This document shows positions 1-7,855 of a stretch of 8,413 bases of DNA, in pieces. Within the stretch, counting starts at the first letter, position 1. Every line of letters begins with the position of its first letter. A program made the position numbers and the translations under genes. The notes under the pieces are model-generated. The model was not told the origin of the DNA, searched no databases, and was given only the letters and a program-made list of their open reading frames with translations. Source of the DNA: Planctomycetaceae bacterium (GTDB lineage Bacteria > Planctomycetota > Phycisphaerae > Phycisphaerales > SM1A02); NCBI GenBank assembly GCA_947474205.1, contig CANJIC010000076.1, positions 1 through 8,413 on the forward strand. The letters are read 5' to 3'.

Positions 1-2183
1 ATCTTGGCAATGACTTGCTTCACGGATTGCCCCGTGGATTTTTCTGTGAACACGCCGTCGCTGATTTCTTGAACCGTGTCCGCGGGCGCAAGCGATCCAT
101 CGGCGCGCTGATACGCGAAGCTAGTGATCATGCCTTGATGAAAAAGTTTGGCGAACGGCTCCGGCGTGGTGACATGGCCCAAATCAAAAAGTACTTTGTG
201 CCAGAAGCGCGCGTAGAGCAAATGCAATACGGCATGCTCCGATCCGCCCACATACAAGTCGACGCCGCGCTCGCCCATCCAATATTTTTCAGCTTCTTTG
301 CTTACAAAGCGCGTGGTGTTTTTGGGATCGCAATAGCGCAGGTAATACCAGCATGAACCAGCCCAATTTGGCATGGTGTTGGCCTCACGCTTCACGGGAG
401 TGTGCGGCGGCAAGTCGGCGGAGCTGACGCCAGCGTGGCCCGCGGTGGTGTTGATCCACTCAACGGCCTTGCCAAGCAATGGCCGCGGCGTGTCGCTTTC
501 GGTGGGCTTGAAATCTTCAAGCTCTGGCAAACGAACTGGCAACGCGCTTTCTGCAATGGCGTAAGGCAATCCGTCTGGCGCAAATACAACAGGAAATGGT
601 TCGCCCCAATAACGCTGACGACTGAAGAGCCAATCGCGCAAGCGATAATTCACGCGCTTCTTTCCAATGCCGCGCTGCTCTAGCCATGCGATTATTTTTT
701 CTTTGGCCGCGGCGGTGGACAATCCATTCAGTGACACTTCCGCGTTGCTGCTGGCGGTGGCAATTCCTTCGCCGCCGTACGCGGTTTCTGTTTCATTGGA
801 GTCGGCGCGCTTCTGTTGCTGGCTATGAAGCGTGTTGGAAAGTTCCGCTGTTTCTTGTGGCGGCAACACCACAACGCGAATTGAAAGTTTGAAAGCCTTT
901 GCAAATTCGTGGTCGCGTTGATCATGCGCGGGCACGGCCATGATGGCGCCCGTGCCATAATTTAGAAGCACGTAGTCGGCGGTCCAAATTGGAATGTCGG
1001 CGCCCGTGGCTGGATTTGTAGCAAAAAGACCTAGAAATACGCCTGTTTTAATTTTGCTGTCGGATTGGCGATCAATGTCGGAGCGTCGGCGCGAGGCCGC
1101 GACATAGTCGCTGATTTCTTTGTGCGCCGCAGGATTGGCACGCTCCATGGCGCGCTTCACCAGTGCGTGTTCTGGAGCGACCACCATGTATGTGGCGCCG
1201 AACAACGTGTCTGGTCGCGTGGTGAAAACGCTGAGTGGTTCCAACGCGGTTTGTGTTGTGTCGCCCAGCACATCACCATGCACGGCAAAATAAATCTCCG
1301 CGCCTTCGCTGCGGCCAATCCATTCCGCTTGTTGCGTGCGCGTGCTCTCTGGCCAATCGACCATCTTCAAATCATTCAGCAAGCGATGCGCGTACTTCGT
1401 AATGCGGAACATCCATTGCTTCAGCGGCTGGCGCATGACAGGAAAACCACCGCGCTCGCTCTTGCCGTCAATGACTTCCTCATTGGCAAGCACGGTTCCA
1501 AGTTTGGGACACCAGTTCACAAGTTGCTCGCCCAAATACGTCAGACGCATATTGTCGATGGCCGCGCGCCGCTCACCCGCGTCGCACTCGCTCCACAACT
1601 TGTTCATGTTGTTTGGCAATTCAACGCGGCGCGCGCCGGACTCAAACTGCTCCATCAATTGTGAAATGGGCCGCGCTTTCTGCGTGGACTCGTCGTACCA
1701 CGCGTTCCAACATTGCAGCCAAATCCACTGGGTAAAACGCACATAGTCAGGATCAATGGTGGCGAACTCGCGGCTCCAGTCGTATGAAAAACCAAAGCGC
1801 TTCAACTGCTTGCGAAATGTTTCAATGGCGCTACTTGTGGTCAGGCGCGGATGCACGCCGGTCTGCACCGCGTATTGTTCAGCGGGCAAACCAAACGCGT
1901 CCCACCCCATTGGATGCAAGACATTAAATCCTTGCATGCGCTTGGCGCGCGCGGCAATATCTGTGCCGATGTATCCAACTGGATGCCCCACATGCAAGCC
2001 GGCGCCAGATGGATATGGAAACATATCCAGCACATAAAATTTTGGTTTGGAATTGTCAAAGCCCGCGTCGCCAGGATTGCGCGTGATAAACGAACCGCTC
2101 TCCTGCCACCATGCTTGCCACTTGCGCTCAATACCATCGGCGAACGCGGCGTCATATCGAAATGGGGTTTCAAACTCTGCCAT
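1..2183 (-). CDS. leuS: Leucine--tRNA ligase (LeuRS), C-terminal part beyond window
   Basis: Cytoplasmic class I aminoacyl-tRNA synthetase that charges tRNA-Leu with leucine and edits mischarged products. The frame is open from the ATG at 2183 to the window edge, giving 727 residues without a break. Visible in order: the HIGH region HVGHPVGY (residues 64-71) within [27 protein letters not shown] (92-105); [15 protein letters not shown] (223-237); the CP1 editing domain with threonine-rich [12 protein letters not shown] (321-332) and [15 protein letters not shown] (410-424); [16 protein letters not shown] (516-531); and [20 protein letters not shown] (647-666). Residues 685-726, just before the KMSKS position, probably belong to the leucine-specific insert. 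The last full codon is Lys and the next begins AT, so the edge falls inside KMSKS; the anticodon-binding and C-terminal domains are missing only because of the cut. No clear Shine-Dalgarno precedes the [14 protein letters not shown] is a plausible LeuRS start. A hydrophilic, Gln-rich stretch (445-468) follows the editing core. It lies 123 bases downstream of folC, with no convincing promoter of its own. Confidence 0.97.
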   Translation of the reverse strand, partial: MAEFETPFRYDAAFADGIERKWQAWWQESGSFITRNPGDAGFDNSKPKFYVLDMFPYPSGAGLHVGHPVGYIGTDIAARAKRMQGFNVLHPMGWDAFGLPAEQYAVQTGVHPRLTTSSAIETFRKQLKRFGFSYDWSREFATIDPDYVRFTQWIWLQCWNAWYDESTQKARPISQLMEQFESGARRVELPNNMNKLWSECDAGERRAAIDNMRLTYLGEQLVNWCPKLGTVLANEEVIDGKSERGGFPVMRQPLKQWMFRITKYAHRLLNDLKMVDWPESTRTQQAEWIGRSEGAEIYFAVHGDVLGDTTQTALEPLSVFTTRPDTLFGATYMVVAPEHALVKRAMERANPAAHKEISDYVAASRRRSDIDRQSDSKIKTGVFLGLFATNPATGADIPIWTADYVLLNYGTGAIMAVPAHDQRDHEFAKAFKLSIRVVVLPPQETAELSNTLHSQQQKRADSNETETAYGGEGIATASSNAEVSLNGLSTAAAKEKIIAWLEQRGIGKKRVNYRLRDWLFSRQRYWGEPFPVVFAPDGLPYAIAESALPVRLPELEDFKPTESDTPRPLLGKAVEWINTTAGHAGVSSADLPPHTPVKREANTMPNWAGSCWYYLRYCDPKNTTRFVSKEAEKYWMGERGVDLYVGGSEHAVLHLLYARFWHKVLFDLGHVTTPEPFAKLFHQGMITSFAYQRADGSLAPADTVQEISDGVFTEKSTGQSVKQVIAK

Positions 2184-2306
2184 GAATGGCGAAGCCTACA
2201 ACGACTTGGTGGTTCAGGTGGTTAAGAAAGTTAATACATCTCGCTCGACAACCTGCGGCTTGCGCGCCGTGAAAGCAAAAGTAAATTCACAACGCAACTG
2301 AAAGAC

Positions 2307-3800
2307 TTAATCCTTCAACGCGCGCGCTGGAGTTGGCGGCGTGTGATTGACATCTTGCTGCACATACTTAATCGCCTCGCCCACCAAGTAGAAGGAGCCA
2401 GTCACCACGATTAAATCCTCACGGCTTACGGCGCGCGTGGCAATTTCAATGGCTTCGGGCAGGTTTTTTGCCACTTGGCTCATTTTGCCGCTGCGCTCCG
2501 CGAACATTTTTTGCAAATCTTCAGGCGATGCCGCGCGAGGCGTTGTGGTGGCGCGCGTGAAAATAACTTTGTCAGCGCCAAGGTTCACCTTGTCAAGCAT
2601 TGACGGAACATCTTTGTCGGAGCAGCAACCAAAGATGCAAACCATGCTGTCATACGGAACATGCGCGCCAACACACTTCATGAGACTTTGCACGCTCGCT
2701 GGATTATGCGCGCCGTCCACCAAAATGCGTGGACGCTCGCTGATGACTTCCATGCGCCCTGGAACTTTGACGTTGCCAAGTCCGCGCGTGACTTTATTTT
2801 CCGGACAATCAAATCCGCGGCTCTTTAAAATATCAACGGCGGAAAGTGCTAGACCGCAATTTGAACTTTGGTGCTCGCCAGGAAGCGGCACGGGCAAATG
2901 TTCCAAGCGGCTGGTCTTGGTGTACAAGCACACGCGCGCGTGTGGACCAAGGTCCGGGTCGGAGCAGAAGCGGCTGGAGAACTCAATGTCCTTGTTCACC
3001 ACGCGTAGATCGGCGCCAACTTTTGTGGCGACATCGCGGAACACTTTTTCAACATCGGCTGGCGGATCAAAGACCAACGCGGTTACGCCCTTCTTGAAAA
3101 TACCTGCTTTTTCACGGGCAATAAGCGGCAATGTGTTGCCAAGCAACTTGCAATGGTCGTAGTCAATAGTGGTGATCACGCACACTTCGGGCGTAATCAC
3201 ATTGGTGCTGTCAAGGCGTCCGCCCAGGCCAACTTCAATCACGGCTATGTCCACCGCTTCGTTGGCGAAATGCTTCAGACCAATCGCGGTCATGACCTCA
3301 AAGAATGTCGGTTGCTCGTTCAACTTCAACGTGGCCTTGGCCACCTTGCGAATTAAATCCGTGAAATCATTTTTGCTGATTGGCTTTCCATTCACCACAA
3401 CGCGTTCGCGCACATCCACCAAATGCGGACTGACAAACTCGCCAACGGTGTAGCCGCACTCGCGCATCATGCTTGCGATCATGGCCACGGTGCTTCCCTT
3501 GCCAACCGTTCCCGCCACATGCACGGTCTTGACTTCATCTTGCGGATTGCCAATCAACCCCAGCAACTTGCGCATGCGATCCAACTTGAAAGCGTTGTCG
3601 GAATATTGCACGTTGCGAATCTTTTCATAGTCGGTGCGATCATGCAGCCAACGCAAGCACAATGGATAGGTCGACAAATCAGGAAGCTTGCCGAATTTTA
3701 CTTCGGGCTTGACCTCCGGCTTGGCCTCAATGGTGACCTTGGCGGGCTTCACGGATTTCACAACGGGCTTGATGGACTTCTTGGGGGTCGTTCGTGACAT
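2307..3800 (-). CDS. folC: Dihydrofolate synthase / folylpolyglutamate synthase
   Basis: Mur-ligase-family enzyme of folate synthesis: it joins glutamate to dihydropteroate and/or adds further glutamates to reduced folates, using ATP, in the cytoplasm. The 497-residue protein shows a P-loop GTVGKGST (97-104), SPHLVDVRERV (124-134), FFEVMTAIG (166-174), IEVGLGGRLDSTN (188-200), DYDH (213-216), IAREKAGIF (227-235), LPGEHQSSN (306-314), the C-domain entry VPGRME (346-351), DGAHNP (362-367) and VTGSFYLVGE (466-475). Two oddities: the P-loop has Val where Asn or Lys is usual, and about 36 residues at the N-terminus form a Lys/Pro/Val-rich low-complexity tail, making it longer than the usual 420-450 residues. 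The ATG at 3800 is the only ATG before the core, and no Shine-Dalgarno precedes it. Whether it has both synthase activities cannot be read from the sequence. A candidate promoter and palindrome lie directly upstream; leuS follows. Confidence 0.95.
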   Translation of the reverse strand: MSRTTPKKSIKPVVKSVKPAKVTIEAKPEVKPEVKFGKLPDLSTYPLCLRWLHDRTDYEKIRNVQYSDNAFKLDRMRKLLGLIGNPQDEVKTVHVAGTVGKGSTVAMIASMMRECGYTVGEFVSPHLVDVRERVVVNGKPISKNDFTDLIRKVAKATLKLNEQPTFFEVMTAIGLKHFANEAVDIAVIEVGLGGRLDSTNVITPEVCVITTIDYDHCKLLGNTLPLIAREKAGIFKKGVTALVFDPPADVEKVFRDVATKVGADLRVVNKDIEFSSRFCSDPDLGPHARVCLYTKTSRLEHLPVPLPGEHQSSNCGLALSAVDILKSRGFDCPENKVTRGLGNVKVPGRMEVISERPRILVDGAHNPASVQSLMKCVGAHVPYDSMVCIFGCCSDKDVPSMLDKVNLGADKVIFTRATTTPRAASPEDLQKMFAERSGKMSQVAKNLPEAIEIATRAVSREDLIVVTGSFYLVGEAIKYVQQDVNHTPPTPARALKD

Positions 3801-3806
3801 GGTTCG

Positions 3807-3835
3807 ATACTATGAAATATAGAGTTACAATTCAA
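3807..3835 (-). promoter_or_regulatory. Candidate sigma-70-type promoter of folC
   Basis: On the minus strand TTGAAT (3835-3830) is followed after 17 bases by TAGTAT (3812-3807); each box matches 4 of 6 consensus bases. Transcription would start about 7 bases past the -10 box, on or next to the A of the folC ATG at 3800, giving a leaderless message. A better -10-like box, TATATT (3821-3816), lies between them but has no -35 partner at 16-18 bases; it would leave a leader of only some 9 bases. The local sequence is AT-rich compared with its surroundings, as expected of a promoter. The call is by eye only. Confidence 0.4.
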
Positions 3836-3857
3836 ATCAAGTGTCTTAACTTGATTT
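3834..3857. repeat. Perfect 9-bp inverted repeat upstream of folC (operator or hairpin)
   Basis: The arms AAATCAAGT (3834-3842) and ACTTGATTT (3849-3857) are exact reverse complements around the 6-base centre GTCTTA. The low-coordinate arm overlaps two bases of the candidate -35 box of folC, a position typical of an operator. On the plus strand the hairpin runs into six T residues (3855-3860), so it also has the shape of a weak, AT-rich intrinsic terminator. However, no plus-strand gene ends here, and in the minus direction, in which hrpB is read, only three T residues (part of the arm) precede GAATTG. I therefore favour a protein-binding site, with termination after hrpB as the alternative. 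Confidence 0.5.
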
Positions 3858-3945
3858 TTTACAATGACTTACGCTTAAATTGGCGGCGCGGCATTTTGAC
3901 CACATTTAGACACTGTGCCCCGTTGGCCGCGTGGCGCAAGGTGGC

Positions 3946-6444
3946 TTAGCGCCATTCATGCTTGGGATATCGCCGACGCAATTCATTTCTCAACTGCGGA
4001 TAAAGCGTCTTCCAAAATCCGCCAAGGTCGCTGGTCACTTGAAGTGGCCGCATGTTTGGTCCAAGAATTTCCAACACAATGGGCGCGCGTCCGGCGCACA
4101 CCGCGGGCGTTGCATCAAGTCCATACAGCCACTGAATTTTCGCGGCCCCGCGCGGCGGCGCGCCAACTTCATAGTGCAGTGGCATGCTGCGACCACTTGG
4201 CAGCGCCAACGCGCTTGGCGCCATGCGCTCCACAAAGCGTTGGTCCTCAAAGGACAGCGCGTCCTTCACCGCGCCTAAACATGCGCGCGTTTGTAGTTCA
4301 CTTGCGCGCGCGGCCCCGCTCACAATTTCCAATTGAATGCATTGCACATCGGCCGCGTCATAGGTGAGAAGATTTTTTTCCGGGCACCACTGCATAACGC
4401 AACGCACGCGCTCAATCCACTGCGTGACCTCATCATTCCACAAAGGCAATTGCAAAACGCCCTCTTGAATTTTGCTGACCAAGAGAAGCGCGGCTTGCGC
4501 CATATCTTTTGGTGGACGACTGATGGACGCCAACACAATGTCATCAAATGATTCCTGCTGCGCCTCCTCAACGGCGTTGAGCGCGTCATTCCAACGCGTC
4601 ACACGCACGCTTGAAAATCTGGCGGAATAGGCTTGTTCAAGCCATTTCTGTTCAACCGGCGCGAGCATGGAAAGCAGTTGCGCCGTGGGATCACCTGGGT
4701 TCTCACGCGCTTCAAGAGCAACCATAAAGCCCGCGTGCGCAACAACAGAGTCGCGATCAACCAGCGCCTTGCGCCGACCAGAGCCCAACACGTGGGGCCG
4801 TTGCGTGTCGGGCTTCCAGACAATGTGATCCGCGTGGCCGGCCACAAGCGACAGCGTGAGATCCTGCAGCGAGTCGCTACTATCAACGGTCGAACTCATG
4901 TTCAGCGCCACGCGCGTGGCGCGCTCAAGCCGATCAGCGGCGCGCACAACTTCGCGTATCGCCTCCTCGGCAATTTCTATGGAGCGCGGCAACTTGCGCG
5001 CTTGCCACGCGTCCACAATTCGCTCGCGCACCAGCAGGTCGCTTGGCTCTTCGCCCGCATGCAACATATTCAGCAGCGCGTTGGAAGTGGCGCCGCGCAC
5101 AATGTCGCGCTCGGAAAGAAGCGCGGCCCACGTGGATGCGCGCCGCAAACATCCGCGCTTGGCGGCCTCGCTTAACATGCGCGCCACACGCGGAGGCGCG
5201 GGAATGCGGCTCATTATTTTTCCGCACTCCGTCAGCGCACCATGCGCGTCGATGGCCTCAAGCGCCACAAGCGTGTCCACCGCTCGCTTGAGCGCGTCCG
5301 CCGATGGACTTTCAATCCAGCGGAAATCGCCGTGTTTTCCAGCCAAAGCAGCCGCAAGCATGACGGCCTCTGAAAGTTCGCTGCGCTGAATTTCCGCAAG
5401 ATCAAACGCCTCGCGCTTGGCGTGGTCCACCTCGCTCCACAAACGAACGCAGCAACCTGATTGCGTTCGCCCCGCGCGGCCCGCGCGTTGATCGGCGGCG
5501 GCGCGACTGATGCGCTCCGGACGAAGCGTGTCAATGCCGCGCTTGGCGTCGTAGCGATACACGCGCGCGTACCCCGCGTCCACCACGGCGCAAATTCCCG
5601 GAACCGTAATGGAAGTCTGCGCGACATTGGTGCACACCACAATGCGCTTTCGTGTGCAAGCATCAAGCGCCGCGTCTTGTTCTTGCGCCGGCATGGATCC
5701 ATGCAAGCGGCGCACGTCGATGTCGTTGCTGTTCACCAAGGCTTGCAACTCGCGCGTGGTTGCGTCAATTTCCGCGGCGCCAGGCATGAACACAAGCACA
5801 TCGCCATTCATGCGCCGCGCCAACTCCACCGCCTCTTGCGCGGCGACGTGCGGAACATCTTTCCACGCGGGCTCGCGGCGATATTGAATGTCGATTGGAA
5901 AAGTGCGCCCACTGGCATGCACATGTTGCGCGTCAAGCGCTTTGGAAAGCGTCTGCGCGTCCAAGGTGGCGCTCATGACAACAAAGGCTAAATCGCTGCG
6001 TTTTGCCTGCAATTGCGCCACCGCTGAAATAGCCATGTCGGCTTGCAATGATCGCTCGTGAAACTCATCCACAATCACCGCGCCCACTCCGCGCAAGTTC
6101 GGATCGGCAAGAAGCATGCGCAGGAAAACTCCCTCGGTCACAAAACCTATGCGCGTGTTGGCGCTCCAAGCGGATTCAAAGCGCGTGCGAAATCCAACCA
6201 CATCGCCTAGCGTCGTTCCCATTTCACTGGCCACGCGCCGCGCCACCAAGCGCGCCGCAAGTCGCCGCGGCTCCAACACAAGAATGGTGCCCTTGATTCC
6301 ATGCGCCGCCAAGATCTGCGGCAACTGCGTTGTTTTTCCAGAACCAGTTTCGGCGGTCACAATCAACCTGCCAGCGTGCGACAACGCCGCAAGCAATTCA
6401 CCGCGCATCAATTGAATAGGCAACGTCGCGGCTTCAAAACTCAT
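3946..6444 (-). CDS. hrpB: ATP-dependent helicase HrpB (DEAH/RHA type)
   Basis: Superfamily 2 helicase of the bacterial HrpB family, cytoplasmic, presumed to act on RNA; its physiological role is poorly defined in most bacteria. The 832-residue length is normal for the family. Motifs in order: ETGSGKTTQLP (32-42, Walker A), EPRRLAAR (58-65), DEFHERS (126-132, motif II), SATLD (158-162, motif III), VFMPG (218-222), TNVAQTSITVPG (272-283, motif V) and QRAGRAGR (319-326, motif VI). The HrpB C-terminal domain closes the protein, with WLYGLDATP (772-780), PLQVTSDLGGFW (800-811) and RYPKHEW (825-831). The ATG at 6444 overlaps the preceding gene's TGA as ATGA and starts MSFEAATLPIQ, the usual short lead into the helicase core. 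A TTG at 6537 would extend the frame but adds unrelated residues. The protein stops two residues after RYPKH, without the short PW-PEDP-type tail common in relatives. All helicase motifs are intact. Confidence 0.96.
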   Translation of the reverse strand: MSFEAATLPIQLMRGELLAALSHAGRLIVTAETGSGKTTQLPQILAAHGIKGTILVLEPRRLAARLVARRVASEMGTTLGDVVGFRTRFESAWSANTRIGFVTEGVFLRMLLADPNLRGVGAVIVDEFHERSLQADMAISAVAQLQAKRSDLAFVVMSATLDAQTLSKALDAQHVHASGRTFPIDIQYRREPAWKDVPHVAAQEAVELARRMNGDVLVFMPGAAEIDATTRELQALVNSNDIDVRRLHGSMPAQEQDAALDACTRKRIVVCTNVAQTSITVPGICAVVDAGYARVYRYDAKRGIDTLRPERISRAAADQRAGRAGRTQSGCCVRLWSEVDHAKREAFDLAEIQRSELSEAVMLAAALAGKHGDFRWIESPSADALKRAVDTLVALEAIDAHGALTECGKIMSRIPAPPRVARMLSEAAKRGCLRRASTWAALLSERDIVRGATSNALLNMLHAGEEPSDLLVRERIVDAWQARKLPRSIEIAEEAIREVVRAADRLERATRVALNMSSTVDSSDSLQDLTLSLVAGHADHIVWKPDTQRPHVLGSGRRKALVDRDSVVAHAGFMVALEARENPGDPTAQLLSMLAPVEQKWLEQAYSARFSSVRVTRWNDALNAVEEAQQESFDDIVLASISRPPKDMAQAALLLVSKIQEGVLQLPLWNDEVTQWIERVRCVMQWCPEKNLLTYDAADVQCIQLEIVSGAARASELQTRACLGAVKDALSFEDQRFVERMAPSALALPSGRSMPLHYEVGAPPRGAAKIQWLYGLDATPAVCAGRAPIVLEILGPNMRPLQVTSDLGGFWKTLYPQLRNELRRRYPKHEWR

Positions 6445-7148
6445 CGATTCACAAGTCGCGTTCTCACATCGTCCAAAAATTTGGTGATCTGCCCTTGCTC
6501 GCGCGGCGTGCTGCTGCCCTCTATTTCGCCCTGCCAAAAGTCCAGAAATCCGCTGGCCCCTTTATCGGTCAAACTTCCGCCACCAACTATGCGGCCTTGC
6601 CGCTCCTCATTACGCTTGCCTTGATCACGCATCGCGTCAAGCCGCTCGGAATCGGTTTTTTTTTCTTCCTTGCCAGTCGTGGCTTTTTCGAGCGTGCGTT
6701 GCCATTTAATAATCCATGTATCAATGAATGCATCGCGCTTGGAGGGAGCAAGCAACATGTATGTTGTCGCTCCTTGCACCAATACGTCTTTCGCGATCAT
6801 CTTGACATTATCGCGCAATTGATCGCGCGCTGGACCTGCCACCCCGGCCAAGAACGCCGCCATTGCAGCGCTCTCATTTGATTTTAATTTGCGGAAGCGA
6901 TCGGCCAACTCCAACATGAAACGCACGCGTTGGTCCAGCGGAAGTTTGGAGAAATCTTTCAGCGTGAGATACCCCAACGTATTGTCAATGGGGGTGTCAA
7001 AAATACTGGGTGGCTGTCGCAACCGCGTGGCATTCCACATGAACCCCAAGCAGATCAGAATGACGACGACCAATGCGCCGCCAATCTTCGCAAGTCGCCT
7101 GCGATCTTCCAAGAACATTTGCATTTGGAATGGAATTGTGAAGCTCAT
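6441..7148 (-). CDS. Uncharacterised single-pass membrane protein
   Basis: I do not recognise a family for this 235-residue protein. It begins with a short basic N-terminus (EDRRRLAK, 14-21), followed by one hydrophobic segment at about 22-38 (IGGALVVVILICLGFMW), then a long soluble part. By the positive-inside rule the N-terminus would be cytoplasmic and the remainder periplasmic. Residues 66-151 look mostly helical (KLPLDQRVRFMLELADRFRK, then a small-residue patch AAMAAFLAGVAGPA). Residues 152-186 are highly charged (EKATTGKEEKKTDSER) and probably a linker or coil. A Gly-rich turn (189-191) leads to a C-terminal helical tail. It shares ATGA overlaps with both the pseudopilin gene upstream and hrpB downstream, so it is very likely co-translated with them. 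The tie to a pseudopilin suggests an envelope role such as an assembly or anchoring partner, but that is inference. The overlap selects the ATG at 7148; later Met codons (8, 10, 11) would keep the membrane segment. Confidence 0.85.
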   Translation of the reverse strand: MSFTIPFQMQMFLEDRRRLAKIGGALVVVILICLGFMWNATRLRQPPSIFDTPIDNTLGYLTLKDFSKLPLDQRVRFMLELADRFRKLKSNESAAMAAFLAGVAGPARDQLRDNVKMIAKDVLVQGATTYMLLAPSKRDAFIDTWIIKWQRTLEKATTGKEEKKTDSERLDAMRDQGKRNEERQGRIVGGGSLTDKGASGFLDFWQGEIEGSSTPREQGQITKFLDDVRTRLVNR

Positions 7149-7831
7149 TTGTCCACAACTTCCCCATCTTTGGTGGCTTCTTCCTCGGGCACCGTTTCAT
7201 GAACCGATCCATCCATATACAAACCATTGCGCGGCTCACGCGTTCCAGGATGTCGATCGGCTGAGTCCATAAGCAACGGGTAATACGCGGCGCGTGGACC
7301 ACTTCCATTTGGACCGGTGTCAACTCCCAAATAGAAAGCCCGCAGAAGTTGCCCTTCCAAATCAGTTCTGGCTTTGACTCGCGCGCGGGTGGTCAAATCT
7401 TTTTGCAGCATCACAGTCCGTGTCACCTGCATTTGTATTTCAGGTGTGTAGCGCAAAAGTCCAGGCACATACATGTAACTGGTTCCGGTGGCCAAACTTT
7501 CCACATCATCATCAGCGGGGCAAAGCCAGACCTCGCTGACTGGATCGATATATCCCTTCAACAGTTGCGGCAAACCTTCTTCAGGACCATTCAAACCAAT
7601 CGCTGGCAACATGTTGGCAATTGGAATGCGATCGCTGTTGGCTTGCGAATACATGCGAAGAGGCGCGTCAAGTTGCCGCAAATTCGCAAGGCACTGGGTG
7701 TTCTTGGCGCTGGCGCGCACCATGGAAAGTGTTGGAAAGGCAATACCAGAAAGAACCGCGATGATGCCAAGCACCACGAGAATTTCAATCAACGTGAATC
7801 CACGATCAGTCGCGCGCATAGGTCTCATCAT
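7145..7831 (-). CDS. Type IV pilin-like / type II pseudopilin with class III leader
   Basis: A 228-residue prepilin-type protein. Residues 11-33 give the processing site G|FTLIE followed by a hydrophobic helix (ILVVLGIIAVLSGIAF). A prepilin peptidase would cut after Gly11 and methylate Phe12; Glu at mature position 5 (residue 16), needed for assembly in this family, is present. After the helix come CLANLRQL (47-54), WLCPADDD (102-109) and a late NGLYMDGSV (202-210). This layout matches the large planctomycete group with an H-X9-DG motif, though here His194 to Asp207-Gly208 has 12 residues between. Cys47 and Cys104 could pair. The first ATG is at 7831; Met2, or Met5 at 7819 with a weak TGAGA upstream, would also leave a usable leader, so the start is uncertain. 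It lies 24 bases after ftsY and overlaps the next gene by 4. Whether it serves secretion, a pseudopilus or a surface structure cannot be told. Confidence 0.9.
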   Translation of the reverse strand: MMRPMRATDRGFTLIEILVVLGIIAVLSGIAFPTLSMVRASAKNTQCLANLRQLDAPLRMYSQANSDRIPIANMLPAIGLNGPEEGLPQLLKGYIDPVSEVWLCPADDDVESLATGTSYMYVPGLLRYTPEIQMQVTRTVMLQKDLTTRARVKARTDLEGQLLRAFYLGVDTGPNGSGPRAAYYPLLMDSADRHPGTREPRNGLYMDGSVHETVPEEEATKDGEVVDK

Positions 7832-7855
7832 AGGCGAGCGATAGGCGCTTTCAAA

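Noticed and set aside
1065..1746. Plus-strand open frames opposite leuS
   Set aside because: LeuRS runs unbroken on the minus strand with canonical editing-domain motifs, so these are shadows.
1841..2173. Minus-strand open frame overlapping the leuS 5' end in another frame
   Set aside because: It is out of frame with the clear LeuRS sequence and starts inside the gene; no domain was recognised.
1..2183. Possible frameshift or pseudogene in leuS
   Set aside because: I translated the whole stretch and found one unbroken frame with all expected motifs; it lacks a stop only because the window ends inside KMSKS.
2208..2223. GGTGGTT direct repeat upstream of leuS
   Set aside because: Two short copies only; too little to call a repeat feature.
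2184..2306. Promoter or terminator between folC and leuS
   Set aside because: A TATTAA box (minus strand, about 2243) has no -35 partner at proper spacing, and the only hairpin is a 4-bp CGGC/GCCG stem without a T run.
2437..3162. 241-codon plus-strand open frame opposite folC
   Set aside because: Its length comes from codon bias on the other strand; FolC motifs are continuous across the same bases.
3837..3915. AGTGTC / GACACT pair on either side of the folC upstream gap
   Set aside because: Six-base inverted match about 65 bases apart, easily due to chance.
3915..4367. Plus-strand open frame opposite the 3' end of hrpB
   Set aside because: It mirrors hrpB coding sequence, has no recognisable domain, is rich in Arg/Ala/His as expected of an antisense shadow, and has no ribosome-binding site.
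4633..5389. Plus-strand open frames opposite the middle of hrpB
   Set aside because: GC-rich antisense shadows in two frames, with no domain signal; hrpB is continuous here with all motifs intact.
6445..6537. Extension of hrpB to an upstream TTG at 6537
   Set aside because: The added 31 residues are unrelated to HrpB and overlap the membrane-protein gene; the ATG at 6444 forms a clean ATGA overlap and matches the family's start.
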